From Celoporthe dispersa (Eukaryota; Ascomycota; Sordariomycetes; Diaporthales; Cryphonectriaceae): a stretch of 64,000 nt of DNA. The translations under genes were made by a program, and so were the position numbers. The notes beneath the pieces are model-generated. The model did not search any database. It saw only the letters and a list, made by a program, of their open reading frames with translations, and had not been told where the DNA came from. Shown piece by piece: positions 19,856 to 33,300 of the stretch; position 1 is the first letter of the stretch, and the number at the start of each line of letters is the position of its first letter. The stretch lies in the NCBI GenBank assembly GCA_016584495.1, contig WAID01000001.1:372001-436000 (forward strand), given 5' to 3'.

Positions 19856-21888
19856 ATGCCCTCCTTCTTCTCCTTCGAGCAAGGCAACGAGTCGCGATCC
19901 CGCTTCCCCACCGGCGAGGCCTCGCCCCTCCTCGGTCGCTTTCGTGCCGTCCCGCGCGACGGCCGCTCCAACCGCCGCGGGAGCCTGGGCCTGCTGACGC
20001 ACTCGTCCTGGCGCAACAGCGTGCACATCGGCCATGGCTACGGCGCTGTGATCTCGGCCGGCCTGGGCGATGAGGCGGCCAGCAGCGACGACGACGACGA
20101 GTTCGGGGACGAGACCAGACCGGCGTGGGCCAGGTGGTGCAGGAGGCGGTGGAGGGCGGTCGACGAGCTCTGGATCAACCCGAGGCAGACCGCCGTGAAC
20201 AAGGTCGCCCGCGCCTGGTGGTCGCGCTGGTCCGTCCTGGTCGTGCTGCCCGCCGTCCTGGCTGTCGCCTGGTGCGCCATCCCCTTCCCGCAGTACCCGC
20301 TGGGGGACGATGAGGACTGGGACGGCCACAACAAGCCTGGAGGCGGCGACGGCCGGCACCGGGCCCCTGGGCACGGCGAGGCCAAGGTCGAGGTCAACTT
20401 CTGGTTCTTCGTCTTCGTCTACTATGCCTTCTACAACCTGACGGCCCTGGTGTGGATCACAAAGGTGTTTAACCTGTACAGCCTGAACTGGTGGCCGTCC
20501 GCCCTCGGCTTCCCGCTGACCATCTGCCTGATCGCGACCCTCGGCACCGCCGGGCCCATCGTGCTGTACTACATCCCCGACGCCAGCTTCCTGACGACCC
20601 ACAACACCGTCTGGATCACCTGGACCTTCTGCATCATGGCCATGCCCGTCATGATCGCCTCGTGCATCCTCCTCACCAGGGAGCGGCACATGGGCCTGCG
20701 GCACTCGCTGTCCGAAACGCAACGCATCTTTACCTCCTCCTGGTGGACGGGCGAGGACGACGGGCCCGGGATGAGGGCACACGAGCGGCAGCAGCAGCGC
20801 CGGCGGCGGGCCGAGGACCTGTGGGGAAACCCCGAGGCCCCTGACATACAGGTCAACGGGGTCGGGGTGGCAGACCACGCCGCGCCCCGGCGCGTTCCCG
20901 TCAGGCTGAGGCCCAGGTTCTTTCCGGCCAGCTTTGTGCGCTTCCTCTGGTTCTGCACGGCGCTGCTGATCGGGCTGCTTGCATACGTGATAGGGGAGGC
21001 GTATGCCGAGGTCTACCTCCGCACCCTGCCCCATAGCTCACTCGACACGATAGTGTACGTGTACGGGTGGATCTCGACCGTCTACCTGCTGGACGGCCTG
21101 ACCGGCTGGATCCTGGGCGGCAACCAGGGCGAGAGGGTGGGGAGCTACCCGCTGAGCTGGGTGTTTAAACTGTGCGTACTGACTGCCCCCCCCTTCCTCT
21201 TCCCAGAGAGACCTGACCTTTTCCACCTCCTTTGAGGAGGGAGGGAGGGGAGAGAGAGGCCCAAGACGCCGTGTGTGACGAGGCTAAAGCTATCATCTCT
21301 CGTAGTTACTTCATGCTCACCTACCAGACATACGTGCGCGCCCTGTACGCCCGCCTGCGGTCACCGCAGCAGTTTATCCTGCTGCAGGTGCTCTCCTCGT
21401 CCGGGCTCATCATCCTCACCCCCATCCTGCTGTCGGCCCCTTTCCACTGGCTGCTCACCGTGCTCGGCATGAACGGCCAGTCCTATGCCGCCTACCAGAA
21501 GATAGGGGTGCGCAATGTCTTCATCCGGTTTCTGGCTGAGAACACCAGCATGCTCTGCTTCCTAGGCTCTGTGGTCGTCCTGCACTTTGGCGCCAACAAG
21601 GACGTCTACCCTTACTTCTCCTTCGACGAGGACCCGTCAAAGACAGGAGATCCGTACAACTATACCTTCGAGCTGACATTCTATGCCTCTGCGGTCACGT
21701 GGGCGTGTGAGCTCGTCGCGAGCTGCATCGTCGCAGGTCTCATTAGGTGGATCTACAAGGTGGACGTAGTGGCCGAGGGCAGCCTCGACCTGGCCGTCTG
21801 GCCAGAGCTGCTTCCGACGAGCGTGGTGGTTGTGTTACATGTGTTGCAGAACATGCTGTTCTCGATTGTGAGGTTGCAATTTCGGTGA
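19856..21888 (+). CDS. Polytopic membrane protein of unknown function (9-10 predicted TM segments)
   Basis: Exons 19856-21171 and 21306-21888; the 134-bp intron (GTGCGT...CGTAG) joins VFKL to YFMLTYQTYV. The product is 632 residues. A cytosolic N-terminus of about 120 residues carries an acidic dileucine-type motif (GEASPLLGR) and an acidic run (SSDDDDEFGDE). Hydrophobic segments lie near residues 125-143, 182-200, 218-240, 252-272, 360-380, 397-420, 463-490, 517-535, 560-588 and 605-628. A hydrophilic Arg/Gln-rich loop (about 290-350) separates the first and second membrane halves. I do not recognise the family. The dileucine motif would suit a vacuolar or endosomal location, but that is inference. 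A 448-codon antisense frame over exon 1 is a GC-rich shadow. Confidence 0.82.
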
Positions 21889-24800
21889 TCGGCAGACGGC
21901 TGGCACCTGCGGTGATAGCTGCTCATGAGCGGTTGCTCGGGTGGCTCTCGATTGTTGGCCAGCGACTTGTGTCTCTCTGCTGGGGGTCAAGCAAGGGGTT
22001 TATGTGGTGTAAGGGGGAAACAAAACCTGAACCTTGCGCCCCTCCCTCTTTTTTGCCATGTCGATTGGCCATGTCACGCAGCAATGTATTCCTGATAGAT
22101 ATACCGGCGTTGCGGGAGTGCGCTGTTCAGCTGCTGGCCTTTCCTTGCCTCCTTTTGTTTTTATTTTTATGTTTTACTGTCACCCAACACGAGGTAATGC
22201 GAGCAGGCGCTTAGAAGTAGATACCTTAGCATGATGATACCCCGAGGGGAGAAGAGAGAAATGTACGAGGTGATTAGGTACTGTGCTGAACGAGACATGT
22301 CAACCTGCATATGCAAGGTTTCACTCCGTAAGCCCGCTTTTTTTTTTCTGTTGTGTCAGACATGGGAAAGGGAGGCTTCTTCCGTAAACGAGGACGATCA
22401 CCATCTCAGCGAAGCACTGTGGCCGGGGGACTATATGCACGGGCGGCACATACACACACACACACACACATCCATATTCAGACGCAAGGCCTGAGCAGTC
22501 GGCCCCGAGGGCAAAGGAGCTGCTAGTTGGGCCCAGGAGGCATCTTCCCGCCCTTTTTGTAATGCTGCACACCGATGTGTCATTGGGCAGGAATGAACCA
22601 TGGCTCGGCTGCTCATCGAGTGGCATATCCGGAAAGTTGCATCTGCAGTCACACACACAAATACACCCACACCACCACATGCGGCTTACAGTACGCGACG
22701 GACCCTTGGCGGCGGAGACGCTCAATAGGACGCATCTCATGCACGACAAGCAGTTCCCGACGCAGCCACCGCCATGTACGAACTACGTCTCAAAAGAGAG
22801 AGAGAGACAGCCTACTTCCCGCTTCTCTGTCTCTCCCTCTTCCTCCTGTGCAGCCCCGAACCAAGGTGGCCGGCTTAAAGGGTCCGGCGCTACGTCAGGA
22901 GATCCACCGACAAAACACCACCGTCATGTTTGCAGGCGCCACCTTGTAAGGCGCGGAGGTTGACTTGGGAGAAAAGAGAGAGAGGGGGGGGGGGAGGGGA
23001 GAGAGGGGAAAAGAAAATAAAGATAAAAGAAGGCTGGCGACAGCAAACCTACTATGATCCGGTAGTGCTATATACATATGTATGCATGTCCACTAGTTGT
23101 AGACCTGGCCTGGGGCTCACACGCCGGTGTATGCCCGTCAGGACCACACCTAAGTAGCCAAGAGAAAAAGAGAGCAAGGTAGGTAGGGCGTGGCATTTAG
23201 GTGGGAAAACTTGGCGGTGAGATCCAGATGGGTGGTATCAAGCGACGTCGGTTGCGAGTGGGATGGGCTGCCTGGGCGAGTCATACCACAGCGACGCGTG
23301 TGTGTACCACACGAGAGAGAGAGAGAGACAGAGAGGAGAGGTCGAGAGCAAAGCCTGCCCGACTGACTGACTGACTGGCTACAGTACAGTAGCTGCATGC
23401 ATGACCTCTCTGGTCGGGGGCCTCAGGAGGTCGTCCGGGGCTGACGGTCAGCAAATAGGCAACCGGAAGAAAAGCAGGTGCGATCTCGAGGCTCGTCAGG
23501 GAGAGCACGCTGCTGTGTATAGACTGCCTGATACACTCGCTGTGCCGGATGGTTGGGCATCGATGCTAAGCAGTAGCGCCATCTTGTGGGTGCGGGATGA
23601 GGGAGTAAGGTACGCAGGCAGATAGGTGACCATCATGATGATGCATATTTCGACAGTTACTGTCCAAAGTGCTGACTGCTTACGCCCGGGGCATTTTGCT
23701 TGGCATCCAGCTTGGAGGGGTTGGAGGGGTACATGTCCAGGTGGCTGGGTCTTTATCAGCTCTTATCACCCTTATCGTGCCCCCCCCCCCTCTCCTCACT
23801 GCGTAATTTTTTTCTATTCTTTTTTTTTCTTTCTTTCTTTGGCGTGGAGGCGGCGGGGTAGCAGCCATACCATGCTCAGCGGACGCATCTGCCTACATAC
23901 ATCGTATGAGATCTATACGGACACCCAACTTGTGATTGTAGGAGCACATCATGCGTACATGCCTAGAATGACACCAGCCGCGTGCGCAACCGGATGGTTG
24001 AAACTTACTATGTAAGGTATCCACCCAGTCCAGAATTTTTTCTTGTTTTTTTTTCCTTCCCTTTCCTTTCCTTTCTGCTTCCTTCGGTTCTTTTCCTTTT
24101 TTCTTTTCAAGGGATGTCCCTTCCTCCTTCTACCGCTTCATCCTGCCCGTCTTGGAGAAAAAGTAACTCTACCAAGGAACTGTCTGGCATGACCTTGGTA
24201 CTTGTCTATACATGAGGCTGCTGGGTCAGTCCCATGTGCGCAGCAGCGACCTGCCCTGGCGCCTGGCTACGGAATGTACATGCAAAGTAGTGGTGGTACT
24301 AGAGCACGGAAGAATAATACACACACCCCCCTCCCTACCTTCCTCATGTCGATACCCTTACCTTTCCTCTCCTTCCCTTCCCCTTCCCTGCCTTCCCTAA
24401 CCCAAAGTTCCTTCCCTTGCCTTGCCCTGCCGTGGGGCCCGCCCCGCCCCGGCCTCGTCTTGCCTTTGTCCTCTTCTCCCGCCCCTCCTCCAGAACCATA
24501 TCTTCCCATCGCCCTTGCCCGCTGGGCATCTGCTAGTGGGAGCAAGTATCGCGTCAGGTCGTACTACCACCATGGTGCAGGTCTAGCAACGATACGTACT
24601 CGGCCTTGCTGCAGGTTTTGCTCGTCCAGTCCCTCGCTCGCACATACATGCGCTCCAGGCTGTCTCTCTATTATTATTTTTATTACCATCATTTTTTTTT
24701 TTTTCAAGCCGTTGACGCACACCCCCGTCACCACCACCACCACCACCACCTTCTCCTCCTCCAGGGCCCCCCTCCCCCCCAGGCCCCCCTAAGGTATCAG

Positions 24801-24900
24801 GCCCCTACAGCGCCTCCACGGCACTGCAACTGCACGGCAGCACTGCACACACAGGCAGCCCGCCGACAAATTTTCCAGATAACCACCGCTGCTGGTCTCT
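21889..24900. other. Long intergenic region upstream of the adenine phosphoribosyltransferase gene
   Basis: Three kilobases without a supportable gene. Contains microsatellites and simple tracts: CA at 22449-22470, GA/AG runs at about 22,796-22,808 and 23,311-23,330, G-run at about 22,986, C-run at about 23,781, T-rich tracts at about 22,340, 23,807-23,840 and 24,038-24,110, T-run at about 24,692 and ACC repeats at about 24,729-24,750. Open frames here are low-complexity translations of these tracts. Confidence 0.6.
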
Positions 24901-25024
24901 CACCACACCCTCTCTCACCCCCCGTCCTCCCCCCTCCTGTCCCTCTTCTTCTCCCTTCTTCTTCCTCTCCTGCTCCTCTCCTCCCCCCCTTCCCCCTTCC
25001 CTTCCCTCTCCTCCTTCTTCTTCA
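24901..25024 (+). promoter_or_regulatory. Pyrimidine-rich leader of the adenine phosphoribosyltransferase gene
   Basis: About 120 bp consisting almost entirely of C and T end directly before the ATG at 25027. CT-rich tracts of this kind commonly precede strongly expressed housekeeping genes in filamentous fungi and mark the transcription start region. No TATA box is obvious. Confidence 0.5.
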
Positions 25025-25026
25025 AC

Positions 25027-25803
25027 ATGACATCAACCTCTGAACCCCAGGGCAATCTGGCCACTGCTCCTACACCCGCCGCCTCAGAGCCTCCTGCTGC
25101 TGCCGCCGCTGCCCAACATGCCTCGCGAGGACAGCCCACCTCCTCCTCCTCCACCGCCGCCGAACTCGCCGGTGCAAAGATAAGCCTGGAGAAGTCCCTC
25201 CGCCGCTTCCCCGACTTCCCCATCCCCGGTATCAACTTCCTGGATATCATGCCATGGTTCCTCGACCCGAACGTCCACGCCACCCTGCTCCGCTCCCTCG
25301 AGCTCCAGCTCCAGCACTTTGGTACCGACGGCAACGCCATCAAGCCTGATGTCGTCGTCGGCCTCGACGCCCGCGGCTTCCTCTTTGGGCCCTCCCTCGC
25401 CCTGCGCCTCGGCGCCAGCTTCGTCCCCGTCCGGAAGAAGGGCAAGCTGCCCGGGCCCTGCGTCACCGCCGAGTACATGAAGGAGTACGGCGCCGACTAC
25501 TTCCAGATGCAAGAGGGCTCTATCGCCAAGGGACAAAAGGTCCTCATCGTGGACGACATCATCGCTACTGGTATGAGACTTTCACTCGTCATGATCCCCT
25601 TTCCTTACATTCATGCTCCGGTCGGCTGACAACTGACCACCGTAAAACCAACAGGCGGTTCTGCTGCAGCTGGAGGCGACCTCGTCAAGCAGCTCGGAGG
25701 CACGCTGGTCGGCTACCTCTTCATCGTCGAGATCCCTTTCCTCAAGGGCCGCGACAAGCTCGACAATGTCCCGGTCGTAACCCTGCTCGACATCAACGAC
25801 TAA
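25027..25803 (+). CDS. apt1: Adenine phosphoribosyltransferase (APRTase), purine salvage
   Basis: Converts adenine and PRPP to AMP and pyrophosphate in the cytosol. Exons 25027-25570 and 25655-25803; the 84-bp intron (GTATGA...AACAG) falls inside the PRPP loop, joining IIATG to GSAAAGG. The 230-residue product has an Ala/Ser/Pro-rich N-terminal extension of about 45 residues before the conserved start (SLRRFPDFPIPGINFLDIMP). Then follow the dimer-region DVVVGLDARGFLFGP, the flexible loop VRKKGKLPG, and the 13-residue PRPP signature VLIVDDIIATGGSA at about 171-185. The extension is low-complexity; an internal start is possible, but there is no Met before residue 80, so this ATG is preferred. 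The frame is intact and every active-site motif is present. Confidence 0.95.
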
Positions 25804-25934
25804 TCTTTCCTCCATTTACGGTCAATAACCCAGAAGATGAATACCCGTCGGCGAGGCAGAGATGAACCATACGGGTAAAATCTTCTGCAGCAATATCATC
25901 ATGGCCGCCTCCTCCTCCTCCTCCCCAGACACGC

Positions 25935-25968
<34 letters not shown>

Positions 25969-26954
25969 TCGACCCAGCCTGACTGCTCCGTCCTGCTGGG
26001 TCCGCTCTGACACCACACAAATCTCGTTTCATCGGGCTCCCCAACCCTGGCACGCAAGAGTGGGAATAAAAAGACAATTCTCTAGGTCTGATGACGGCCG
26101 GGATTGGGTCAGCCCACTTTGTCTGCCGTCAACCGTGGGCGCAATGCCTCACGCTTTGACGCCGCAGTACCCGCTGGAAGACTTGGGTGACATGTTTAGT
26201 CCAAATGATTTACACTTAGTCACGAACACCTTTCCTTTTTTTTCTTCCTTCCTCTTTTCTCTATCCTCGAAAATATATCTTCTGGCATCGAGATGGGCGT
26301 TGACGGTATCTGGAGTGTCACGATGAAAATCTTCATACGTTAATCACATGGCTATGCCAACCGTAACTGTATGGTGGACCAGGGTGGGTGCAAGGAGGAA
26401 AATGGCTATTATCACGATAGAATCTCGAGGCGCACAGGCCTCCATCCAAATAGACCATATCGGCCTCTAGATCACCAGCAGTGAGGTGCTCGATATAGCA
26501 CGTGAGAGCCACACTGTCTACCATGATAGAAGCAAGCGCTGCCTTGTGAGTGTGTAGATCATGATGGTCTTCCCCACAATGACGGCGCGCTGTTGTAGGT
26601 GGTGGTGGCTGGCCATTTCTAGCCTTGCGGGCAGCATTTATGGCGCACAAGACAGTCAGCCATGCAGGCCAAGTCGTGCTGCCGTGCGGATCAAGTGATG
26701 GCGACAGTATCTTTTTCTCCCCCGCTCTATCCGGCTTTGAAGGCCCCCCAACACCTGGGGAATATAAATGCCAATGTACGCCGCCACGCCGTGCCAATGC
26801 GATGCTGTTTGCCTGTGCCTTATCCAGCCATCCCTTGCTCAGCTTCTCCCCAGGGCTCGTCCCTAAGCACATTTGGGAGGAACAACATGACGACTCCTCA
26901 GTGTCGAGTCCATACCCTTGCCAGCGCCTGTATGCAATAAAACCCCAAGGTCGC
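25804..26954. other. Convergent intergenic region, apt1 to EDEM gene
   Basis: The two genes are tail to tail, so both 3' UTRs lie here. A CA microsatellite at 25935-25969 is the only clear structure. A 219-codon minus-strand frame (26333-26992) lacks any recognisable domain and overlaps the end of the EDEM gene; I do not consider it a gene. Confidence 0.6.
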
Positions 26955-29900
26955 TTACAAATAATTTCGAGCCATCGTCTCCCCGTCATCAATAATCACA
27001 TTGCTGATCCTCCGTCCGTCACTCTCTACGCCATATTTCCTCGTCATACCCAGCCTTACCGCCTCGGTCGTAAGTCGTCGGTACATCTCCTCCCCACCAC
27101 CCATCATCACCATGGCGATGGGATGCCGCCTTTGGATGCCGCCCGGCGTGCGCTGTTCTTCAGCCAGCAGCGGTCGTGACAGTACCGCCTCGCCCTCACC
27201 CACGGGCTGCCCGTCTTCCTCGTCGTCGGACACGACGATCACGAGCTGCAGGGAGTCTGGGCTTGGCTTGTAGGCGGGGATGTTGGCCAGCTTCTCAGAG
27301 AATGTGCACCTACCGCGTCGGATGACGATGATCTGGTGGTCACGGGGGCCTTCTTCGGGCAGGAGCCTGCAGGCATCGCCGGCGGCATAGATGGTGCTCC
27401 AGGGCAGGATATATGGGGGTATCGGCCCAAAGGCTGGGATCCTGGCGTTGGCTGGCATGTCTACGGGTGGGAGGGGCGCGGCACCCATGCCGGTAGGAGT
27501 GATGGCTGTGGTGTTGATGATGGCATTAAAGGGATGGCCAGCAGGATTGAGTTCTTCGAGGGCCGTGCCAGGGACCGCGTGGCGTTCGACGGGTTAGAGG
27601 CGCGTACCTGCGACCAGAAGGCGCGGAGGAGCGTGTTGATATTGGTTGCGAGAGTGTCGGGAGGTGTTGGGACAGGCCCCCCCTGTTTAAGGCCATGGTC
27701 GGCGTCCGGGGCGTTGTAACCATCCTCAATGTCGTCTCCGTCCTCGGGACCGTTACACTGTTCCTCTCGGAGGAGTGCTTCTCCTGTGTAAGGATTGGTA
27801 GTAGCCGTGTACTCCTCAGCCACGCCCATCTCTACGAGGTGATGGATCTTCACTGACGTGAGGTCTCTGATGAGCTTGAACTTGGTGTCGGATATATCTG
27901 CGAGCAAGGCGCGGCTGAGCACAATGTTCTCATCGCGGCCGAGATGGAATCCATTCACCCTGGTGACACGGAGCTCCTCAGCACCCTCGGGGCCTTCCTC
28001 TATACGCATGGCAAGCTTGAGGCCAGCCAGCCTGTTGACCCTGACCTTGTCAACGTCCAGCCGGTCAAGATTGTGTGCCCCTATGATTGTGTCAAAGACG
28101 CCGTTCGTGCCGACCATGCCGAACTCGAGATGGTATTCAGCCACGTCGGACACCTTATCACAGGTGCCATTCTCAGGGAGCACGTTTGACGGAAGAGTCC
28201 AGGGGAAGTATGTGTAGGTCTGCGTCACTTCAAACGCGTCGGGCTCCTCCTCATCTCCTTCTTCTGCCTCCAAGTCGGCATGAATATTAGGTATCGTGTG
28301 CAGGTCGAGCATCCGAGCGGCGTGAAACAGGTCTGGTCTTGAAACAATCCCGGAGCCCGTGAGCGGGAATATCTCTGGAGGAGCGGGGCAGATGCTCCTG
28401 AAGTCCTCGTCGTGGTAGAACAGCGCGATCTCCTTGGTGGTGGCAGGAGAGACGGGCGTAGTCTTGGAGATTTTCTTTGCCGCCTTCGGAATGATCAGCG
28501 GGTGGCCCTCCGTCGTGAAGACGAAGGCAGCATCCAGAGAGTTCAGCGGGTGCTTGTCGTCGTACAGCAGGTACAGGTACTTGGTAGTCTCGCCGAGGAA
28601 GAAAGTCTCCATGCGGTCGGTCAATTCTCCCGTCACCACGTTCTGAATGCCGGCAAATCCGCACTCGGTCCGACACTGTCGGTTGATATCTCTCATGACC
28701 ATCTCGCCGACGTAGAGGTACCAGGTATCCTTTGTGGCGCGATATAGGTGGTAGGTGGATTCGATGAACTCGGGCCGCAGCGGCCACCAGCCCAGGCCAC
28801 CCTCCACCTGCTTCTCCTTGATGGACCACCGCTCCGGCAGGGCTGCATACTTGGTCCACATGGCGGCGTGCAGGAGGTTGGTCTCCATGGCCTCCTCAAG
28901 CTCTCCAGCCAGGGTCAGGGAGACCAGGGTAGTACGCGCCGAGGCTATCGATCCAGTTTGATGCCAGAGAGCCAGTCATGATGTTCACGTTGGAGTAGTG
29001 GGGGTGGCCCGTGTCATCGTAGAGATGCCGCTTGATAGCAGCATGCGCGTGATGCCACGCATCTAGGAAGGCCTCGGGAGAGTTCTGCTCCTCCGTCAGG
29101 GGGGATCCAGAGCTCATTGGGGTCGAGCCAGGAGCCATCCGCAGGAGGTCGTCTAGGTGTCGTCGCGTTCGGGACCTCGTGGCCGGAGAGCAAGATGTGC
29201 GACTTGAGGGCATACTCAAAGAAGCTGTCGGCACCTGCGCCAATGACCGAGTGCCCACCGATCCAGTTGCCGTTCTCAGCATCAACGCCAGCCCCAATAA
29301 GGCCGATCTCGCTACGCCTGTTCCAGACAGACCAGAAAGCCCGCTTCGCGATCTGCTCGAAGCGAGGGTCGCCAGTAAGCCTGCTCAGGACCGTGAATTC
29401 CAGGACCAGGCTCCCGGCCCCGGCGCTGCACGTCTCCGTTATGTCGGCGGGGTCTGGGGCATCGGGGCTGGCAGTGCCGAGACCTGGTATAGCGGCGAGT
29501 TTGGGAAGAAAGGGATGCCGTGGCGCAGATTTACACGGGGATACGGCATGCCGGTTGTCGTGTAGAAAGCCGGCAGGAGGCGGTTCGCGAGGTCCAGTGC
29601 CAGCCGCAACAGCTGGCCATCGTACCTGAAGCCGTTGGGCCATGATATTGGAGGCAGATGCAGCGGATCATCCGGGTTGGGCGTGCCGGAGGGGGCTGGG
29701 TTGTAGCCCTGGATGGGCAGCTCCCCCACAGCAAACAGATGGGCGCTCAGCAGGCCTCCGACGCCACGAATGACCGTCTCGAAGACCTGAATCTTGCTGT
29801 CAAGGTCGAAGCCCCTGGCGCGAATGCCCTGGCCCGAGGGCCCGGGAGACCCGTCACCGTACTGCGCCACCAGGGCGGCAACGCCGTGCTGGAAGTCGCG

Positions 29901-30325
29901 TAGGGCTTTCGCGCCAGTGTTGTGGCTGTCGGGAGGGGCGGAGGCAAGTATGGCGAGGCTGGACAGGGTATCGACGAGGGTGACGGAGTAGTTGCCCAGC
30001 ACATCGTTCAGGCCTAGGTTGTTCGGGTCGAGGGCGTCTCGGTGGAGGGGAGCGCACGTGAGAGGTCGCAGCTACAGCACAGCACAGATGGAATTGTCAG
30101 CTGGGGCCCACGGCGAGACCATACGAGGGGCCGCCCTCTCCCACCTACCTCGTCCTCTGGAAAGGCCAATTCCATGTAGTTGTCATACCCATGATAGAAC
30201 ATGTCGACAGTCTCCTGGCGCAGCTGGGCCATGCGGTCAGGGCGCATGGCAAGGACGTGGTCGAGCCATGTCAGGAACAAGAATGCGACCAGCAGGGCTC
30301 GTAACGACGTGTTATGGCCATCCAT
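26955..30325 (-). CDS. EDEM-type glycoside hydrolase family 47 protein, Htm1/Mnl1-like (four frame breaks)
   Basis: An ER-lumen alpha-1,2-mannosidase-like protein that trims N-glycans on misfolded glycoproteins for ER-associated degradation. Exons 30149-30325 and 26955-30071; the 77-bp intron (GTAGGT...TGTAG) is phase 0. The product would be about 1,098 residues. Signal peptide at about 1-26 (LLVAFLFLTWLDHVLA). The GH47 catalytic domain runs from about 30 to 580, with NDVLGNYSVTLVDTLSSLA, KIQVFETVIRGVGGLLSAH, MPYPRVNLRHG, ETCSAGAGSLVLEF and the closing TTEGHP. A C-terminal region follows with a PA-like segment (IIVIRRGRCTFSEKLANIPAY). The frame shifts four times: a base missing at about 29483-29484 and 27591-27593, one extra at 29099-29104 and 28918-28920. 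All lie in C/G runs and conserved sequence continues across each. Confidence 0.88.
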
Positions 30326-33300
30326 GCCCGGCAGCCGTCACCTGCAGCAGACACAGGGTGAATAGAGAGACCGCATGTGGTGATGAATCGGACAGGAAGA
30401 CGTCCCCGGCGGGATGGGATTCGTCGACGGTCTTACCCCCTTCCAAGATCGCTGGGGCTGGCCGTTTCTTCCGCGTGTGTGTATGTGTCCTCGTCGCGGT
30501 CGGAACGTTCCGAAGTCAGCTCAACCTGCCGTCCGATATGCAGCTGGAACGATGCTCTTCAGCCAGTGTTGCGCGTGTGACGGGCTCCTAAAATCCAGGT
30601 TGGCTGATGATTGATATTCTGGCAATTACAGGAGTAGACCTGAACTCGGGATGTTGTCATCTTATGTAATCAATACCCGCTGCAATGGTGTCTTATCTGT
30701 AGTGGCAGGTGCTGAGATAAGGCCTTGTATTTAGCTGCTCTAGGCCCTCTAGCTTACCTGGTGGCTCCTATAAGACAGCAAGAACAACCTGCAGTAGGGA
30801 GTAAACCTCGTGGCATACATGATCACTTGACCTTCTCAGCAGTCGCAAGAGAAGACAAATTTTTTGTCTCCATCGTCAGCAACAAAGACCTCGGCTCCGG
30901 AATACTCAGATGTCATTGAATTTTGTTGCCTTGTTTTTCACTTGATATTCCCCTCAAGGATGCACCTTCACTTACTATCCAGTCTGTGCACGAGAAGACG
31001 AGTTGATTTGCACTGGCTCATTTCATCAGATGCAGGCAGAGTAGTGGCCAAAGGATGCTGTCTGAATGCTCAGCACGAAGTATCTAAACACTAGAGTACC
31101 TGGGTAGTAGGGTTCAGAAGTATGCAGCTCGTCATTTAGATGCTCTACTAATCATTTCATAACTTTGGACTCTTGCAGACAATGGTTTGCTACTAGGTTG
31201 TATGCCAGGAATATACCAAGGGTCTACAATGTGGTGTGTGCTTTTGAGGACAGGGGTCAAGATGCTTTGAGTAGTGTTCTAGCTGGCAGAACTGTACCCT
31301 CTCACTGATGAATCAAACACATATATTATTCCGTCTCGTTATGTAGGATTATTTCAAATCAAATGACATTAAGCTGAATTGCTTCGTTGTTTAACGTTCA
31401 AAAACAGAAGTTTCAAGGCATTTTCATGATGCATAGTCTATATTGGTCAACAATGACACTGGCTGTATTCTTATTGTCAGTCACACATCACACTGCCAAA
31501 CCAAGATTATTTGCATCTATGTACCAGTCAGATAATGTGGTGGTGGTGGGTGGGGGGGTAATAACTCTCAAGCTTCTGATTCGGAATTGTAGCCTAACAT
31601 CAGGCATCCTACAATGTGTCATCCTTGAGAATTGCTACTTACACCAGGCTAGAATGCCTTTTGGTTTTGCGTGAAATTGAAATATCTATACACTATACTG
31701 TAGTGCTTCCGGTTCTCGAAAACAATAACGACTACAGACCAGTGTAGCGTGGCAAGAGCCCCAAAAGCTCATGAGCAGCAGCGGACTTGGAGGCTGATGA
31801 TTACTCACCCTACTTTGATAATCAGCCCCGGGCTGCATTGATACCTCCAAGGTCTGGCAAATGCTCAAGTTCTAGCACTAATTCTGTCACGAAAATGAGC
31901 CTCTCTAGATGCTCAAGAATGTGTGGACTGACTTATAGGCTGGTAACGAGTAATTACATATTCCCAAAACTCGAGCCTGTTATGGGTCTCAAGAGTAATA
32001 AATGAAGCTGTGGTGAAATGTTGAATAACCTGTGGAAGGCGAGGGCAGTACAACTGACTTGTTTGTGTCCACCGTAAAGACTGATCCAATTCCGTTCTAC
32101 ATTCGACACTTGTTTCCCTAGGAAAATAGCAACTCTTACTACAAATTTTATGAAGACTACATACGCACCACCTGACATTACAACACGGTATTACTGTATT
32201 AACCGGACGAACGTCCTGGGCTGACAAGAAGTATGGGACGAGACACTGCGTGTGGCTTGACCCCCTCTTAGTACTGTAGCACAAAGTTATGTGTGTCCTG
32301 TATGTGCGTGCGTGCGTGTGCGTGTGTGTGCGTGTATGGCATGGGACAGATACCCAACCCCTTAAGAACTTATCTGCCTCCATCTAGCCTGTGTTCCTCC
32401 CTTCTGCGCACCCATCAAGAAAGACGCCGCCCGGAATAGACTACCTGCCACGGTCAAGGTGCTAGACGACAGGTAGTGAGTCCAATTGAACACCAGCAGG
32501 GGGCACTCAATTTCCCTCCGAGAGCCCCCCCCCCCCCCAAAACCACATATGTACTAGTGGCTGAAGGGCATGGAGTGGGGTATTATCTGTGCAGACCCTC
32601 TACCTGGGGCACCCGGTCCGCTCCTTCTCGAAGAGTCACCACCTCCCGAAGGATCACCAGGTCGGCCACGCACGGTAGTGTGCCTCCCTGTCCCATCAGG
32701 AGCCAATTGTGACCTCTTGGACAGGCAAGCTCCGAAGCACTTTAGTACCAGGCGGAAGGGAGACCTGCACCACCAGCTAAGCGCGTTGTCACTCCTTGAA
32801 CCGATGATCTCTCACCGCATTTGACCAGCTCTGTAACGATAAAAACGCACAAGCGAGCCAGGGTCTCTTCAGCTGCTGGCCCCCTCCCCCCCAATCCCAG
32901 GACCCTTGTACAGTTGACCTTGTCTTTGGCAGCCCCACAGAAAAAAGGTACCATGCATAAATGGTGACCCACCAGACCCACCCAGGTTCCCCGCTGGGTG
33001 ACACCTGCTCGTGCAGTGGTCACGTAATTATCGTCCGGCGGCCGACGTATCGTCATCTATCCTCACTGTAACTGTGTAGGCCTGCTGGGATGCCACCGCG
33101 CCCGCCTCGGCCACCAAACAATGCTTGTGTCTGTCTGCCTGTTTGTAGATGAGTCAAAATATGCATGTGTCTATCGTTACGAGGCGAGGAGATGGAACCA
33201 GTCGACGTCGTCTATTGGTTCCAGCATTGCAGGTCGCCAAGAAAAGCAGGAGGCCCAAGCAGCGCGCCACAGTATGCAACGGACTTTCCGGTTCTTCAGC

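Noticed and set aside
19688..21034. 448-codon antisense ORF over the membrane-protein gene
   Set aside because: Low-complexity Gly/Pro/Arg translation; the sense frame has clear membrane segments and a good intron.
26333..26992. 219-codon minus-strand ORF after the EDEM gene
   Set aside because: Overlaps the EDEM stop and 3' flank, no recognisable motif and unusual composition (many Cys, His, Trp).
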